DNA from: Diaphorobacter nitroreducens
GTDB lineage: Bacteria; Pseudomonadota; Gammaproteobacteria; Burkholderiales; Burkholderiaceae_C
Direction: 5' to 3'
Length of the DNA stretch: 64,000 bases
Assembly: GCA_003755025.1 (NCBI GenBank)
Contig: RJVL01000001.1
Span: 248,001-312,000, forward strand
The notes below the pieces were generated by a model. The model was not told the DNA's origin, made no database searches, and saw only the letters and a list, made by a program, of their open reading frames with translations. Numbering within the stretch: the stretch's first letter is position 1; each line of letters starts with the position of its first letter. Position numbers and translations under genes: made by a program. Positions 1 to 9,397 of this stretch are shown piece by piece.

Positions 1-201
1 TCAGCGCCTCGTCGTAGCGCGCGAAGAGCGCGTTAACGATCTCGTCCTTGGCAGGGTAGTGGTAATAGAGGTTGCCAGCGCTGATGTGCAGGTCCGCGGC
101 GATGGCCGTGGTGGAGACGTTGGGCTCGCCAAAGCGGTTGAACAGCGCCAGGCTGGACTCCAGGATGCGCTCGGCGGTGCGGCGGGGAGCTTTCTTCGCC
201 A
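1..201 (-). CDS. TetR-family transcriptional regulator, N-terminal part (runs off the window)
   Basis: Only the first 67 codons are inside the window; the C-terminal ligand domain lies beyond base 1. The start ATG is at 199-201, with a GGAGGAG-like ribosome site just upstream. The visible part is a typical TetR helix-turn-helix: a basic start (MAKKAPRRTAERILE), then STTAIAADLHISAGNLYYHY, which is the recognition helix signature. It follows the phasin-like gene by 93 bases on the same strand, so the two are probably co-transcribed, and it may control that gene or a neighbour outside the window. The ligand cannot be inferred. Confidence 0.85.
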   Translation of the reverse strand, partial: WRRKLPAAPPSASWSPAWRCSTALASPTSPPRPSPRTCTSALATSITTTLPRTRSLTRSSRATTRR

Positions 202-294
202 TGGGCTGTCTCCTCCCATCGGGGGCGTTGTCGTGCTCCGGAAATCTACTCCAGTCGCCCGCGGGTGCACAGTCGGGTTGATGCGGAGGGTCGT

Positions 295-768
295 TCAACC
301 CTCGTGGGTGGAGGGGCGCGACGGCGGCGGCGCGGTTGTCACGCCATCGCGGTCGGCTTGGCGCTCCTGCAACGCTTGCAATTCCTGCGTGAGCGCGTCG
401 ATGCGCTCGTGCAGGGCCTGCACTTCCTGCGCGGTGGGTACGCCGAGGCGCTGCAGGGCTTTGGACACGCGCTCCTCGAAGATGCCCTCCAGCCGGTCCC
501 ACTGGCCGGCGGCGCGCTCGCCCAGTCCCGAGGCCATCTGCCCCATGCGCTGCGCGGCCTCGCCCCAATGCTCCTGGGCGGTGTCCTGGGTTTTGCGCTG
601 CAGTGCCATGCCCTCGCGCACCAGGGCCTCAAAGACCTTGCCGCCCTCGGCCTGGGCCTTGGCAAAGGCGCCCAGGCCAGCCAGCCAGATTTGCTGTGCG
701 GACTCCCGGGCCATGCGTGGGAATTCGCGCGCGGGGTCGGTGTCGTCATCGGGAGGAACGTGGGGCAT
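295..768 (-). CDS. Phasin-like polyhydroxyalkanoate granule-associated protein (PhaF/PhaI type)
   Basis: 157-residue protein. The frame is open further upstream, but the start at 768 is chosen because AAGGAGTC sits just before it. The N-terminal half holds an amphipathic segment (SAQQIWLAGLGAFAKAQAEG) followed by helical, Ala/Gln/Glu-rich sequence. The C-terminal third (residues about 110-145) has heptad leucines (VQALHERIDALTQELQALQE), a coiled coil used by this family to oligomerise. These features match the PhaF/PhaI granule-associated family, which coats storage polyester granules and affects their number and segregation. There is no basic AAKP-repeat tail as in PhaF, so it is closer to PhaI. 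Storage polyester metabolism would fit the beta-oxidation genes further along. Confidence 0.75.
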   Translation of the reverse strand: MPHVPPDDDTDPAREFPRMARESAQQIWLAGLGAFAKAQAEGGKVFEALVREGMALQRKTQDTAQEHWGEAAQRMGQMASGLGERAAGQWDRLEGIFEERVSKALQRLGVPTAQEVQALHERIDALTQELQALQERQADRDGVTTAPPPSRPSTHEG

Positions 769-861
769 AAGAGACTCCTTGTGCATTGACCTGAGTGGTG
801 ATTGTGGGCGCCCTCCAGCGTGCGCATGTAGGTGCAGCGCCCTAAATCCCGTCACGGGAGT

Positions 862-894
862 TTGTTACAGGCATGTGCATGCCGATGGGATAAT
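862..894 (+). promoter_or_regulatory. Possible rfb promoter with a palindrome in the spacer
   Basis: A good -10 box (GATAAT, 889-894) lies 63 bases before the rfbB start. Upstream there are only weak -35 candidates (TTGTTA at 862, or TTACAG at 865 with an 18-base spacer). Between them is a perfect 6-bp inverted repeat with a 2-base centre, GGCATG-TG-CATGCC (870-883), placed where a repressor could block polymerase. No regulator is identified. Confidence 0.35.
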
Positions 895-956
895 CCAAGG
901 CTTTGTCCCCGCAGGCAGTCCGGTCTGCAGACGGTTCTGGCGAAGGATTTCCACCC

Positions 957-2024
957 ATGATTCTGGTAACAGGCGGCGCAGGCTTCATTGGCGCCAACTT
1001 TGTGCTCGACTGGCTGGCTGTCGGTGACGAGCCGGTGGTGAACCTGGACAAGCTCACCTACGCGGGCAACCTGCACAACCTGGACAGCCTGCAGGGCGAT
1101 GGCCGTCACGTGTTCGTGCAGGGCGACATCGGTGACCGCGCGCTGCTGGATCGCCTGCTGGCCGAGCACCAGCCACGCGCCGTGATCAACTTCGCCGCCG
1201 AATCCCACGTAGACCGCTCCATCCACGGCCCCGAGGACTTCATCCAGACCAACGTCGTCGGCACCTTCAGGCTTTTGGAGGCCGTCAGGCACTACTGGCA
1301 AGCGCTGCCAGCTACACAAAAAGAAGCATTCCGCTTCCTGCACGTGAGTACCGACGAAGTCTATGGCAGTCTGGCGCCGGCTGCTGCGGCCTTCACCGAA
1401 GAGCACAACTACGAGCCCAACAGCCCGTACTCCGCCAGCAAGGCGGCCAGTGACCACCTGGTACGGGCCTGGCACCACACCTACGGCCTGCCGGTACTCA
1501 CCACCAACTGCAGCAACAACTACGGCCCGATGCACTTTCCGGAAAAGCTCATCCCGCTGATGATCGTCAACGCCCTGGCAGGCAAAAGCCTGCCCGTGTA
1601 TGGCGACGGCATGCAGATCCGGGACTGGCTGTACGTCAAGGACCATTGCAGCGCCATCCGGCGCGTGCTGCAGGCGGGCCGGCTGGGCGAGACCTACAAC
1701 GTAGGCGGCTGGAACGAAAAGCCCAACATCGACATCGTCAACACCGTGTGCGCCCTGCTGGACGAGTTGCGCCCGCGCAGCGACGGCCAGAGCTACACAA
1801 CCCAGATCACCTACGTTACCGACCGCCCTGGCCACGACCGCCGCTACGCCATCGACGCACGCAAGCTCGAGCGCGAACTGGGCTGGAAGCCCGCGGAAAC
1901 CTTTGAGACCGGCATCCGCAAGACCGTGCAGTGGTACCTGGACCACCCCGAATGGGTGGCCCAGGTGCAAAGCGGTGCCTATCGCGAGTGGGTGCAAAAG
2001 CAATACGAAGGCGCTGCGGCATGA
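957..2024 (+). CDS. rfbB: dTDP-glucose 4,6-dehydratase
   Basis: Second enzyme of dTDP-L-rhamnose synthesis: converts dTDP-glucose to dTDP-4-keto-6-deoxyglucose using bound NAD+, in the cytoplasm. 355 residues, normal for RmlB. Visible motifs: the Rossmann [10 protein letters not shown] at the N-terminus, HVSTDEVYG containing the catalytic Asp-Glu pair, [10 protein letters not shown] with the YxxxK catalytic pair, and NCSNNYGP. The ATG at 957 is chosen over an in-frame upstream start because it puts the Rossmann motif at residue 4 and has GAAGGA before it. It overlaps rfbD by ATGA, so the two are translationally coupled. A 17-base stretch at 1297-1313 resembles half of the dispersed palindrome seen elsewhere in the window, but it does not change the length relative to the family. 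Confidence 0.97.
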   Translation: MILVTGGAGFIGANFVLDWLAVGDEPVVNLDKLTYAGNLHNLDSLQGDGRHVFVQGDIGDRALLDRLLAEHQPRAVINFAAESHVDRSIHGPEDFIQTNVVGTFRLLEAVRHYWQALPATQKEAFRFLHVSTDEVYGSLAPAAAAFTEEHNYEPNSPYSASKAASDHLVRAWHHTYGLPVLTTNCSNNYGPMHFPEKLIPLMIVNALAGKSLPVYGDGMQIRDWLYVKDHCSAIRRVLQAGRLGETYNVGGWNEKPNIDIVNTVCALLDELRPRSDGQSYTTQITYVTDRPGHDRRYAIDARKLERELGWKPAETFETGIRKTVQWYLDHPEWVAQVQSGAYREWVQKQYEGAAA

Positions 2025-2911
2025 ACATCCTCTTGCTGGGCAAGAGCGGCCAGGTGGGCTGGGAACTGCAGCGCAGCCTGGCCGTGCTGGGCCGGGTCAC
2101 CGCGCTGGACCACGACAGCACCGAGCACTGCGGCGACTTTGCCAACCCGGAAGGCGTGCGCGAGACCGTGCGCGCCCTGCGGCCTGACGTCATCGTCAAC
2201 GCCGCCGCCCACACTGCCGTGGACAAGGCCGAGAGCGAACCCGAGATTGCCCGGCTGCTCAATGCCACCACGCCCGGCGTGCTGGCAGAAGAAGCTGCGC
2301 GCCTGGGGGCCTGGCTGGTTCACTACAGCACCGACTACGTGTTCGACGGCAGCGGCACGCGGCCTTGGGTGGAAACCGATGCGCCGGCTCCGCTGTCAGT
2401 CTATGGCGCCACCAAGCTGGAGGGCGAACAGCACATCCAGCAGACAGGGTGCCACCACCTCATCCTGCGCACCAGCTGGGTCTATGCCGCACGCGGCGGC
2501 AACTTTGCCAAGACCATGCTCCGCTTAGGCAGCGAGCGCGAGCGCCTCACCGTCATCGACGACCAATGGGGTGCGCCCACGGGGGCTGACCTGCTGGCCG
2601 ACGTGACGGCACATGCCGTCCGCCATCTGCAAAGCCGCCCCGGGGACGGCGGCCTGTACCACTGCGTGGCCAGCGGCGAGACCACTTGGCACTCTTATGC
2701 TAAATACGTTCTGGAGCATGCCAGGCAAGCGCGGCCAGCTATTGAATTGAAAGCAACCGAGGTGGCGCCCGTGCCCACCAGCGCCTTTCCTACGCCGGCG
2801 CGGCGCCCGCACAACTCGCGCTTGGACACCACCCGGCTGCAAACCACCTTCGGCTTGGTGCTGCCGCATTGGCAGCAGGGCGTGGCGCGCATGCTCACCG
2901 AAATCCTCTGA
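2021..2911 (+). CDS. rfbD: dTDP-4-dehydrorhamnose reductase
   Basis: Last step of dTDP-L-rhamnose synthesis: NAD(P)H reduction of dTDP-4-keto-L-rhamnose. 296 residues, normal for RmlD. Motifs seen: N-terminal [10 protein letters not shown] (dinucleotide binding), [20 protein letters not shown], and YGATKLEGE carrying the YxxxK catalytic pair. The C-terminus has the family pattern [14 protein letters not shown]. Its start codon overlaps the rfbB stop (ATGA). Bases 2724-2755 (coding [12 protein letters not shown]) match the right arm and flank of the repeat at 45737-45770 in about 26 of 32 positions, so a variable loop of the enzyme may derive from a repeat. Confidence 0.96.
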   Translation: MNILLLGKSGQVGWELQRSLAVLGRVTALDHDSTEHCGDFANPEGVRETVRALRPDVIVNAAAHTAVDKAESEPEIARLLNATTPGVLAEEAARLGAWLVHYSTDYVFDGSGTRPWVETDAPAPLSVYGATKLEGEQHIQQTGCHHLILRTSWVYAARGGNFAKTMLRLGSERERLTVIDDQWGAPTGADLLADVTAHAVRHLQSRPGDGGLYHCVASGETTWHSYAKYVLEHARQARPAIELKATEVAPVPTSAFPTPARRPHNSRLDTTRLQTTFGLVLPHWQQGVARMLTEIL

Positions 2912-2928
2912 CCGACCCCCCCATTGCA

Positions 2929-3819
2929 ATGACGACACCCACGCGCAAGGGCATCATCCTGGCCGGCGGCTCCGGCACCCGCCTGCACCCGGCAACGCTT
3001 GCCATCAGCAAGCAACTGCTGCCGGTGTATGACAAGCCCATGATCTACTACCCGCTGAGCACGCTGATGCTGGCGGGCATCCGCGAGATCCTCATCATCA
3101 GCACCCCGCAGGACACGCCGCGCTTTGAACAGCTGCTGGGAGACGGCAGCCAGTGGGGCCTGCAATTGCAATACGCCGTGCAGCCCAGCCCCGACGGGCT
3201 TGCCCAGGCCTTCCTGATCGGTGAAGACTTCCTGGCCGGCAGCCCCAGCGCGCTGGTGCTGGGCGACAACATCTTCTACGGCCACGACTTCCACGAACTG
3301 CTGGCCAATGCCATGGCCCGCCCGCAAGGGGCCAGCGTCTTTGCCTACCACGTGCACGATCCCGAGCGCTATGGCGTGGCCGAATTCGATGCCAGCGGCA
3401 AAGTGCTGAGCCTGGAGGAAAAACCCCAGAAGCCTAAGTCCAGCTACGCCGTCACGGGCCTGTACTTCTATGACAGCCAGGTGGTCGAACTGGCCAAGGG
3501 GCTCCAGCCCAGCCCGCGCGGCGAGCTGGAAATCACCGACCTCAACCGCCTGTACCTGGAGCAAGGCCAATTGAGCGTCGAGATCATGGGCCGCGGCTAC
3601 GCTTGGCTAGACACCGGCACGCACGACAGCCTGCTGGACGCCAGCCAATTCATTGCCACGCTGGAGCAGCGCCAGGGCTTGAAGATTGCCTGCCCCGAGG
3701 AAATCGCCTGGCGCAACGGCTGGATCGACGCTGACCGGCTGGAGCGACTGGCCCAGCCGCTGGCCAAGAACGGCTATGGCCAGTACCTGCAACGACTGCT
3801 GAAAGAGACGGTGTACTGA
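2929..3819 (+). CDS. rfbA: Glucose-1-phosphate thymidylyltransferase
   Basis: First step of the rhamnose pathway: joins glucose-1-phosphate and dTTP to give dTDP-glucose and pyrophosphate. 296 residues, normal for RmlA. The nucleotide-binding signature [16 protein letters not shown] is at residues 7-22, followed by [20 protein letters not shown], and the metal site region [11 protein letters not shown] is present. The ATG at 2929 is chosen because an in-frame upstream start would lie inside rfbD. It sits 17 bases after the rfbD stop and overlaps the rfbC start, completing a four-gene B-D-A-C operon. Confidence 0.97.
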   Translation: MTTPTRKGIILAGGSGTRLHPATLAISKQLLPVYDKPMIYYPLSTLMLAGIREILIISTPQDTPRFEQLLGDGSQWGLQLQYAVQPSPDGLAQAFLIGEDFLAGSPSALVLGDNIFYGHDFHELLANAMARPQGASVFAYHVHDPERYGVAEFDASGKVLSLEEKPQKPKSSYAVTGLYFYDSQVVELAKGLQPSPRGELEITDLNRLYLEQGQLSVEIMGRGYAWLDTGTHDSLLDASQFIATLEQRQGLKIACPEEIAWRNGWIDADRLERLAQPLAKNGYGQYLQRLLKETVY

Positions 3820-4364
3820 TGAAGGCAACGCGACTGGCTATCCCGGACGTCGTGCTGATCGAGCCCAAAGTGTTCGGCGACGCGCGGGGATTCTTCTTCG
3901 AGAGCTTCAACCAGAAGACCTTCAACGAGGCCACGGGCACAAACCACCAATTCGTGCAAGACAACCACAGCCGCTCCAGCCAGGGCGTGCTGCGTGGTCT
4001 GCATTACCAGATCCAGCAGCCACAGGGCAAACTGGTGCGTGTGGCGCGGGGCAAGGTGTGGGATGTGGCAGTGGACATCCGCAAGAGCTCACCGACCTTC
4101 GGGCAATGGGTGGGGGCAGAACTGTCCGAGGACAACCAGCACCAGTTGTGGGTACCGCCGGGCTTCGCACATGGCTTTGTGGTGCTCAGCGAAAGCGCGG
4201 ACTTCCTGTACAAGACGACGGACTACTACGCACCCGAGCATGAGCGGTGCATTGCGTGGAACGATCCGCAGTTGGCGATCCGCTGGCCGTATGAAGGCGA
4301 GCCCAGGTTGTCGGCCAAGGATACGCAGGGGCTGACGCTTGCTGCGGCGGAGGTGTTCGTCTGA
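3819..4364 (+). CDS. rfbC: dTDP-4-dehydrorhamnose 3,5-epimerase
   Basis: Third step of dTDP-L-rhamnose synthesis: double epimerisation at C3 and C5 of the 4-keto sugar. 181 residues, normal for RmlC. The cupin-type core is visible: FFFESFNQKTF, QDNHSRSSQGVLRGLHYQ with the active-site His, GKVWDVAVDIR, WVPPGFAHGF and the Tyr-containing YKTTDYY. The start overlaps the rfbA stop. It ends one base before the end of the convergent gene on the minus strand, and I see no hairpin between them, so read-through antisense transcription is possible. Confidence 0.97.
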   Translation: MKATRLAIPDVVLIEPKVFGDARGFFFESFNQKTFNEATGTNHQFVQDNHSRSSQGVLRGLHYQIQQPQGKLVRVARGKVWDVAVDIRKSSPTFGQWVGAELSEDNQHQLWVPPGFAHGFVVLSESADFLYKTTDYYAPEHERCIAWNDPQLAIRWPYEGEPRLSAKDTQGLTLAAAEVFV

Positions 4365-4365
4365 A

Positions 4366-6237
4366 CTATCGGCGCAAGGCCTCTTGCGTCGACCGGTAGA
4401 GTACATCCGAACCGAACTGGGGGTTCAGGGGATCGAACGAAAAGATGTTGTGGCCCCGGGGCACGCGTTCCCCCTCCCATTCCGGTTCGAGGAAGAACGA
4501 CAGAAACTCCGCGCCCTGTTGCGCATGCGTATCAAAAACTTGGGCAAGCCCCTGGGGGTCCAAAGCCTTGAGGGGGTGGAACTCTGTGATGCCATAGCGC
4601 GACTGGCCTGAGCGGCGCAGCCAATGGGCAAAGGACCGTCCGTAGGTCGGCTCGCCATACAGGCTCACCCCTAGCCGCATGGAGCCGTGAGGGCGCAGCG
4701 AGTCCTGGATAGCGAAGCGCGTCGCGTCCCAACTGGGGTTGGTGAATGGAATGATCTGGTGTGTGTAGCGCGGCACGGGAGCCAAGCAGGATTCACCTAC
4801 GAGTTCATCAAAGAAGGCGAGATAACGTGTGACCTGCTGTGCACGGAACGTGTGCCACAGTGGAACCAGGGGGTTGTAGTAGAACGCGGCACGGTCGCGT
4901 GGAAAGTCAATATGAAATGTGGCGTTCTGCGCAGTGCGGGAAGGCGCAGTCCAAGGGAGAGGTTGCTGCGGCTGGTCTTGCGGAGTGCTCTGGTGCCGAT
5001 CCATGACGGCGATCTGGCGTGCGCCCATGGAGACCAACTGGCCGGGGCGGCTCTCCAGAAACAGGTTCAGCGTGTGCATGCCTGGTGTTAGCCTGCGAAA
5101 GTCCAGGTCCAGGCGCCAACCGGTATTGGCATCACCCAACTCAGGCCGTGCCGCCAGCACGTCCTGACGGCCCAGTTCAACAAAAGCCTGACCAAGCAGC
5201 TCCCCATTGAGATACACACGGACTCGAGGTGTGTAGTCGGATGCCCTGTTGCTCACATGCGCCCAGCCAGAGATCGGCAGACTGCCGTGTGCGAAGGCGT
5301 CAATGTGTTCGGTGAAGCGTTTCAGCGGTTCGGTCCGTATGTCCTTGGATGGGGGGTGTACATCGTCGAAAGATGCATAGTCACTTCCCAGGAACCGGTT
5401 GAGCCGGTCAATCCGGCGAAATCGCTGGGCCAGGTATTCGCGAAAGCCTTGTACGGATGCCGAGGAGTAGTCGGTGATGCGATAAGGGGCATCAAATCCC
5501 ATGCCAGACTGGAAGTTCGGAAATAAATGGTGCAACTCGCCGAGTAGCGTCACACCGCGAATTTTTGCCCTGTCTTGTTCCGGTAGCCGGCACGTTGCAT
5601 TGAGCACAGCCTGCACAGCCTGAACTCGACGTGCAGTGAGGGTATTGCGCGTGCTAACGAAGCTCCAGTTATAGATATGGTCGTCGTAGTAGCTGTCAGT
5701 GCCGAGAGCACCGTCACGGGTCTGTGCCATGTTCGCCTCATCGCCCGCCAGTTCGTTCTCTATGGGGGCGTGTGCCTCGAAGTGCGTCGAGAATAAATAC
5801 ATGATCACCGGGCGCTGTACGTCGCGCACCGTATTCACCAGGCGTTGCACCATGGCATCGTCAATTGCCCAGCCTGTCGGCTCTTGCCGGAACAGTTTCA
5901 GCAAGGGAATTGGCAGCGTGTAGCCCACTTCATATTTCGTCGCTCGCGCTCCCGCTTGTGAGAGGGATTGCAGGGATGCCTCTACCAGCGCGCCAGCAGA
6001 GCCTTCTTCAGCGACGCAGCGTCGTGCCAGCGAGGCAGGCACCGTGCCACGCGCAGGCGGCTGTTCAATGCAGGCATCGATCACTCCGACCATGGGGGCC
6101 AGAAACATGGCGCGCGCCTTGCCTGACGACTGCGCCGTCTCCTGGAACCACAGCGCCCCCGCTATGCCCAATGCAGCGACGGCGAGGCCGGCTGCGCAGA
6201 ATGCTAAACGGTGGAGGGAACTGGACATCGGATGCAT
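4366..6237 (-). CDS. Exported or membrane-anchored glycoside-hydrolase-like protein (clan GH-A / GH42-like), uncharacterised
   Basis: 623 residues (a second ATG is three codons in). The N-terminus has a hydrophobic segment (about 10-30) that could be a signal anchor or uncleaved signal. I do not recognise a named family. The first half resembles the barrel of GH42-type glycosidases: TLLGELHHLFPN with Glu234 in a GE pair, then FREYLAQRFRRIDRLNRFLG, very like the segment that follows the acid/base region in GH42. Residues about 320-411 (GWAHVSN...RVRVYLNGELLG...LNLFLESRPG) look like a beta-sandwich. The second half resumes barrel-like strands with YGITEFHP (Glu552) and FFLEPEWEG. So it may be a TIM barrel split by a beta-sandwich insert, with Glu234 and Glu552 as acid/base and nucleophile. 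Its position between rhamnose and type II secretion genes suggests surface polysaccharide trimming. The function is an inference. Confidence 0.6.
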   Translation of the reverse strand: MHPMSSSLHRLAFCAAGLAVAALGIAGALWFQETAQSSGKARAMFLAPMVGVIDACIEQPPARGTVPASLARRCVAEEGSAGALVEASLQSLSQAGARATKYEVGYTLPIPLLKLFRQEPTGWAIDDAMVQRLVNTVRDVQRPVIMYLFSTHFEAHAPIENELAGDEANMAQTRDGALGTDSYYDDHIYNWSFVSTRNTLTARRVQAVQAVLNATCRLPEQDRAKIRGVTLLGELHHLFPNFQSGMGFDAPYRITDYSSASVQGFREYLAQRFRRIDRLNRFLGSDYASFDDVHPPSKDIRTEPLKRFTEHIDAFAHGSLPISGWAHVSNRASDYTPRVRVYLNGELLGQAFVELGRQDVLAARPELGDANTGWRLDLDFRRLTPGMHTLNLFLESRPGQLVSMGARQIAVMDRHQSTPQDQPQQPLPWTAPSRTAQNATFHIDFPRDRAAFYYNPLVPLWHTFRAQQVTRYLAFFDELVGESCLAPVPRYTHQIIPFTNPSWDATRFAIQDSLRPHGSMRLGVSLYGEPTYGRSFAHWLRRSGQSRYGITEFHPLKALDPQGLAQVFDTHAQQGAEFLSFFLEPEWEGERVPRGHNIFSFDPLNPQFGSDVLYRSTQEALRR

Positions 6238-6380
6238 GGAACTATGGTGGTCTTGCGGACGCAGGTATGGGGCGTCACTGTAAGACAGTCATGAACCTCT
6301 GCCGTGGCTGAGATAAGGAATACAGAAGAGGGTCGAGGAGCCTCGCAGGCTACACTTCAAAGCTTGCCCCATTGTTTCCC

Positions 6381-8120
6381 ATGACGACTCCATCTGTAAC
6401 AGAGACCACTGACCCAGTGTCGGCGGAGACGGTATTGACCCTGCGTCCCAGGTTGGGCGAATTACTTGTCCAGGAGGGCAAAGTCAGTGCCCGCGACATT
6501 GAACGCGCCCTGCTGGCTCAGCAGGAAATGGGTGGGCTGCTGGGACGGGTGCTGGTGCGCTTGGGATTGGTGTCCGAGATCGATGTGGCTCAGGCCCTTT
6601 CTCGGCAACTGGACATTCCCTTCGTTGCTGCGGACGATTTTCCCGAACTAATGCCCGAGGTGGAGGGCCTGCTGCCTTCTTTCCTGCAGGCCAACCATGT
6701 GTTTCCGCTGGCGCTGCGCGATGGAGCGTTGCATGTGGCCATGGCCACGCCGCAGGATCCCTTTGTCGTCAAGGCCCTGCATCTCGCCACCGGCCGGGAA
6801 GTTGTGCCGCATCTGGCTCTGGAGAGCGCCATCGAGAAGGCGTTGGCAGAGCCCATCGAAGAAGCGCAGGACGAGGACGACGACGGCTTTTTTGGTGATG
6901 GCGCTGACGGTGGCGATTTTGTCGAGCACCTCAAGGATCTGGCCAGCGAAGCGCCTGTCATTCGACTGGTCAACAGCATCATCGGCCGCGTCACCGATCT
7001 GCGTGCATCGGATATTCACCTGGAACCCTTCGATGACGGCTTGCATGTGCGTTACCGGGTGGACGGGGTGATCCATCGTGGCGAACTGGTACCGCCGCGC
7101 CTGTCGGCCGCCGTCAGTTCGCGCGTCAAATTGCTCGCACATCTGGATATTGCCGAGCGCCGTTTGCCACAAGATGGGCGCATCAAAACCCGCGTGAAGG
7201 GACGCGAGCTGGACTTGCGTGTTTCCACTGTTCCCACTGTGCACGGCGAAAGCGTCGTGATGCGGGTGTTGGATCGGGCCAGCGTGCGCCTCAATCTCGA
7301 CACTATGGGCTTTGCCCCGGATACGCTCTCACGCTTCAATGAACTGCTGGCGCGGCCCCACGGTATTCTTCTTGTAACGGGGCCGACCGGCTCTGGGAAG
7401 ACCACCACGCTGTACGCAGCGCTGTCGAAGATCGACTCGGAGGCCAACAAGATCATCACCGTGGAGGACCCGGTTGAGTATCAGCTTGAAGGCATCAACC
7501 AGATACAGGTGCATCCCCAGATCAACCTGACCTTCGCTAATGCCCTGCGCTCAATTTTGCGTCAGGACCCTGACATCATCATGATTGGTGAAATGCGCGA
7601 CGGCGAAACCGCGCAAATTGCCGTGCAGTCGGCACTGACGGGACACTTGGTGCTCTCCACCCTGCATACCAATACCGCGGCGGGTGCCGTGGTCCGCATG
7701 CAGGACATGGGCGTCGAGAGTTACCTCATTACCTCTTCTGTCAATGGCGTGTTGGCCCAGCGTTTGGTGCGCACGTTGTGCAGCCACTGCAAGGAGCCCT
7801 ATGAGCCTGGTCAACACGTTCGCGAAAGCTCGGGCTTATCGCGCTTTTCCGAAGTGGGCCGCCCGATTTATCGCGCTGTGGGCTGTGATCAATGCCGCCA
7901 AACGGGATACCGGGGGCGCACCGGCATCCACGAATTGTTTGTGCTCGACGAGCCGATGCGCCGAGCCATCATTGATGGCCGCGATGCCAATGCATTGCAT
8001 GCGCTCGCATCGCAGAGCGGGATGCTGAGCTTGCATGAGGATGGACTGCGCAAGGTTGCAGGGGGCGTCACCTCGTTGGATGAGCTGGCGCGCGTGACGC
8101 AGGACCAGTCCGATGCCTGA
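6381..8120 (+). CDS. gspE: Type II secretion ATPase GspE
   Basis: Cytoplasmic ATPase that powers pseudopilus assembly. 579 residues from the ATG at 6381 (an in-frame TTG three codons earlier is less likely). The N-terminal MshEN-like region (residues about 20-160) precedes an acidic linker (EEAQDEDDDGFFGDGADGGD). The catalytic core has Walker A GPTGSGKTTTLYAAL (about residue 333), EDPVEYQLEG, the Walker B region RQDPDIIMIGEMRD and the His box STLHTNTAAGA. The tetracysteine zinc motif (CSHC...CDQC) is present, as expected for GspE. It overlaps gspF by 8 bases. The 140-base region before it is shared with the divergent glycosidase-like gene. Confidence 0.96.
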   Translation: MTTPSVTETTDPVSAETVLTLRPRLGELLVQEGKVSARDIERALLAQQEMGGLLGRVLVRLGLVSEIDVAQALSRQLDIPFVAADDFPELMPEVEGLLPSFLQANHVFPLALRDGALHVAMATPQDPFVVKALHLATGREVVPHLALESAIEKALAEPIEEAQDEDDDGFFGDGADGGDFVEHLKDLASEAPVIRLVNSIIGRVTDLRASDIHLEPFDDGLHVRYRVDGVIHRGELVPPRLSAAVSSRVKLLAHLDIAERRLPQDGRIKTRVKGRELDLRVSTVPTVHGESVVMRVLDRASVRLNLDTMGFAPDTLSRFNELLARPHGILLVTGPTGSGKTTTLYAALSKIDSEANKIITVEDPVEYQLEGINQIQVHPQINLTFANALRSILRQDPDIIMIGEMRDGETAQIAVQSALTGHLVLSTLHTNTAAGAVVRMQDMGVESYLITSSVNGVLAQRLVRTLCSHCKEPYEPGQHVRESSGLSRFSEVGRPIYRAVGCDQCRQTGYRGRTGIHELFVLDEPMRRAIIDGRDANALHALASQSGMLSLHEDGLRKVAGGVTSLDELARVTQDQSDA

Positions 8121-9369
8121 TTTTGTGTGGAGGGCTGCCACGGCAGCCGGCAAGGTTGAGGAAGGGCGTTTGTCTGCGCCTAATGGTGCGGTTGCCCTGC
8201 GACAGTTGAGGGAACAAGGGCTGACGCCGCTGCGCATGGAAGAGGCTCATACGATCACTGTAGGCGCCGCTGTGAACAAGGGCGCTACGGGTACGGCGTT
8301 GCTGGGACACGATAAAGCTCGCCAAATCAAGGGCCCAGTCAATGCCGCCGATGTGCTGGCACTTACGTCCGAACTGGCCATCATGCTGCGCGCTGGCCTG
8401 GCGCTGGACAACGCGCTGCGTGTACTCGTCGATATGAGCCACAAACCCAGCGTCGCCATGCTTGTGCAGGGCGTCCTGGATGGCGTGAAAGGTGGCACTC
8501 CCTTATCGCGAGCACTAGCCGAGCATCGGGCTCTATTCAGTGATTTCTACATCAATATGGTGCGCTCCGGCGAGGTCAGCGGCCAGATGTCTGCCGTGCT
8601 CGATCGCCTTGTCGAGCATATGGAGCGACAGCGCGCGCTGCGTGACAGCGTTATCTCCGCCACCATTTACCCTGCTATCTTGTTGGGGGTTGCGGTACTG
8701 TCGCTTATCGCCATGTTGGGTTTCGTGGTGCCACAGTTTGAGAAGCTGTTTACGGACATGGGCGATGCCTTGCCGTTACCAACACAATGGGTAATGGCGC
8801 TGGGCCATGCGTTCAAGAGCTATGGGCTTCTCATCGCCGTAGCGCTGTTTGGGCTGGGTTCACTCCTTGCACGCTGGTTTCGTTCGCCGGCCGGGCGGAA
8901 CTGGTGGCAGGCGCGATTGCTCAAAATGCCGCTCATGGGGCCACTGGCGCTGAAATACCAGCTCACATTGTTTTCCCGGTCGCTCGGAACCCTGCTGGGT
9001 AATGGAGTCCCCCTGCTGACGGCATTACATATTGCTACCGAGACGGTAAGTAACGTCATCTTGCAGCAAGCCCTGGCGAAGGTGGTGCCTATCGTGAAAG
9101 AGGGCGGGAAAGTGGTTCAGGCGATCTCCGCCGCTGGCATCTTCGAACCTTTGGCGATCAATCTCATCCGCGTCGGTGAGGAAACTGGACGCATAGGCCC
9201 CATGATGCTCGAACTGTCCAATATATTGAACCGGGAAGTGGAAACGGGCATCAAACGATTGCTTACGCTGGTCGAGCCTGTGCTCATCCTCGTCCTGGGC
9301 GTATTGATTGCCGCCATCATCGTTTCTATCCTGTTGGGGATACTGTCTATCAATGACCTCGCCGTATAA
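8113..9369 (+). CDS. gspF: Type II secretion inner-membrane platform protein GspF
   Basis: Polytopic inner-membrane protein that couples the GspE ATPase to the pseudopilus. 418 residues, normal length. Two repeated GspF domains are visible, each with the leucine/glycine pattern (SELAIMLRAGLALDNAL, then SRSLGTLLGNGVPLLTAL) and hydrophobic segments near residues 180-205, 235-255 and 385-410. The start codon overlaps the end of gspE, indicating coupling. The C-terminal RVGEETGRIGPMMLELS and the terminal membrane helix are family features. Confidence 0.96.
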   Translation: MPDFVWRAATAAGKVEEGRLSAPNGAVALRQLREQGLTPLRMEEAHTITVGAAVNKGATGTALLGHDKARQIKGPVNAADVLALTSELAIMLRAGLALDNALRVLVDMSHKPSVAMLVQGVLDGVKGGTPLSRALAEHRALFSDFYINMVRSGEVSGQMSAVLDRLVEHMERQRALRDSVISATIYPAILLGVAVLSLIAMLGFVVPQFEKLFTDMGDALPLPTQWVMALGHAFKSYGLLIAVALFGLGSLLARWFRSPAGRNWWQARLLKMPLMGPLALKYQLTLFSRSLGTLLGNGVPLLTALHIATETVSNVILQQALAKVVPIVKEGGKVVQAISAAGIFEPLAINLIRVGEETGRIGPMMLELSNILNREVETGIKRLLTLVEPVLILVLGVLIAAIIVSILLGILSINDLAV

Positions 9370-9397
9370 TTTTCGTTTCTCCAAGGAGTCTTCCTTC

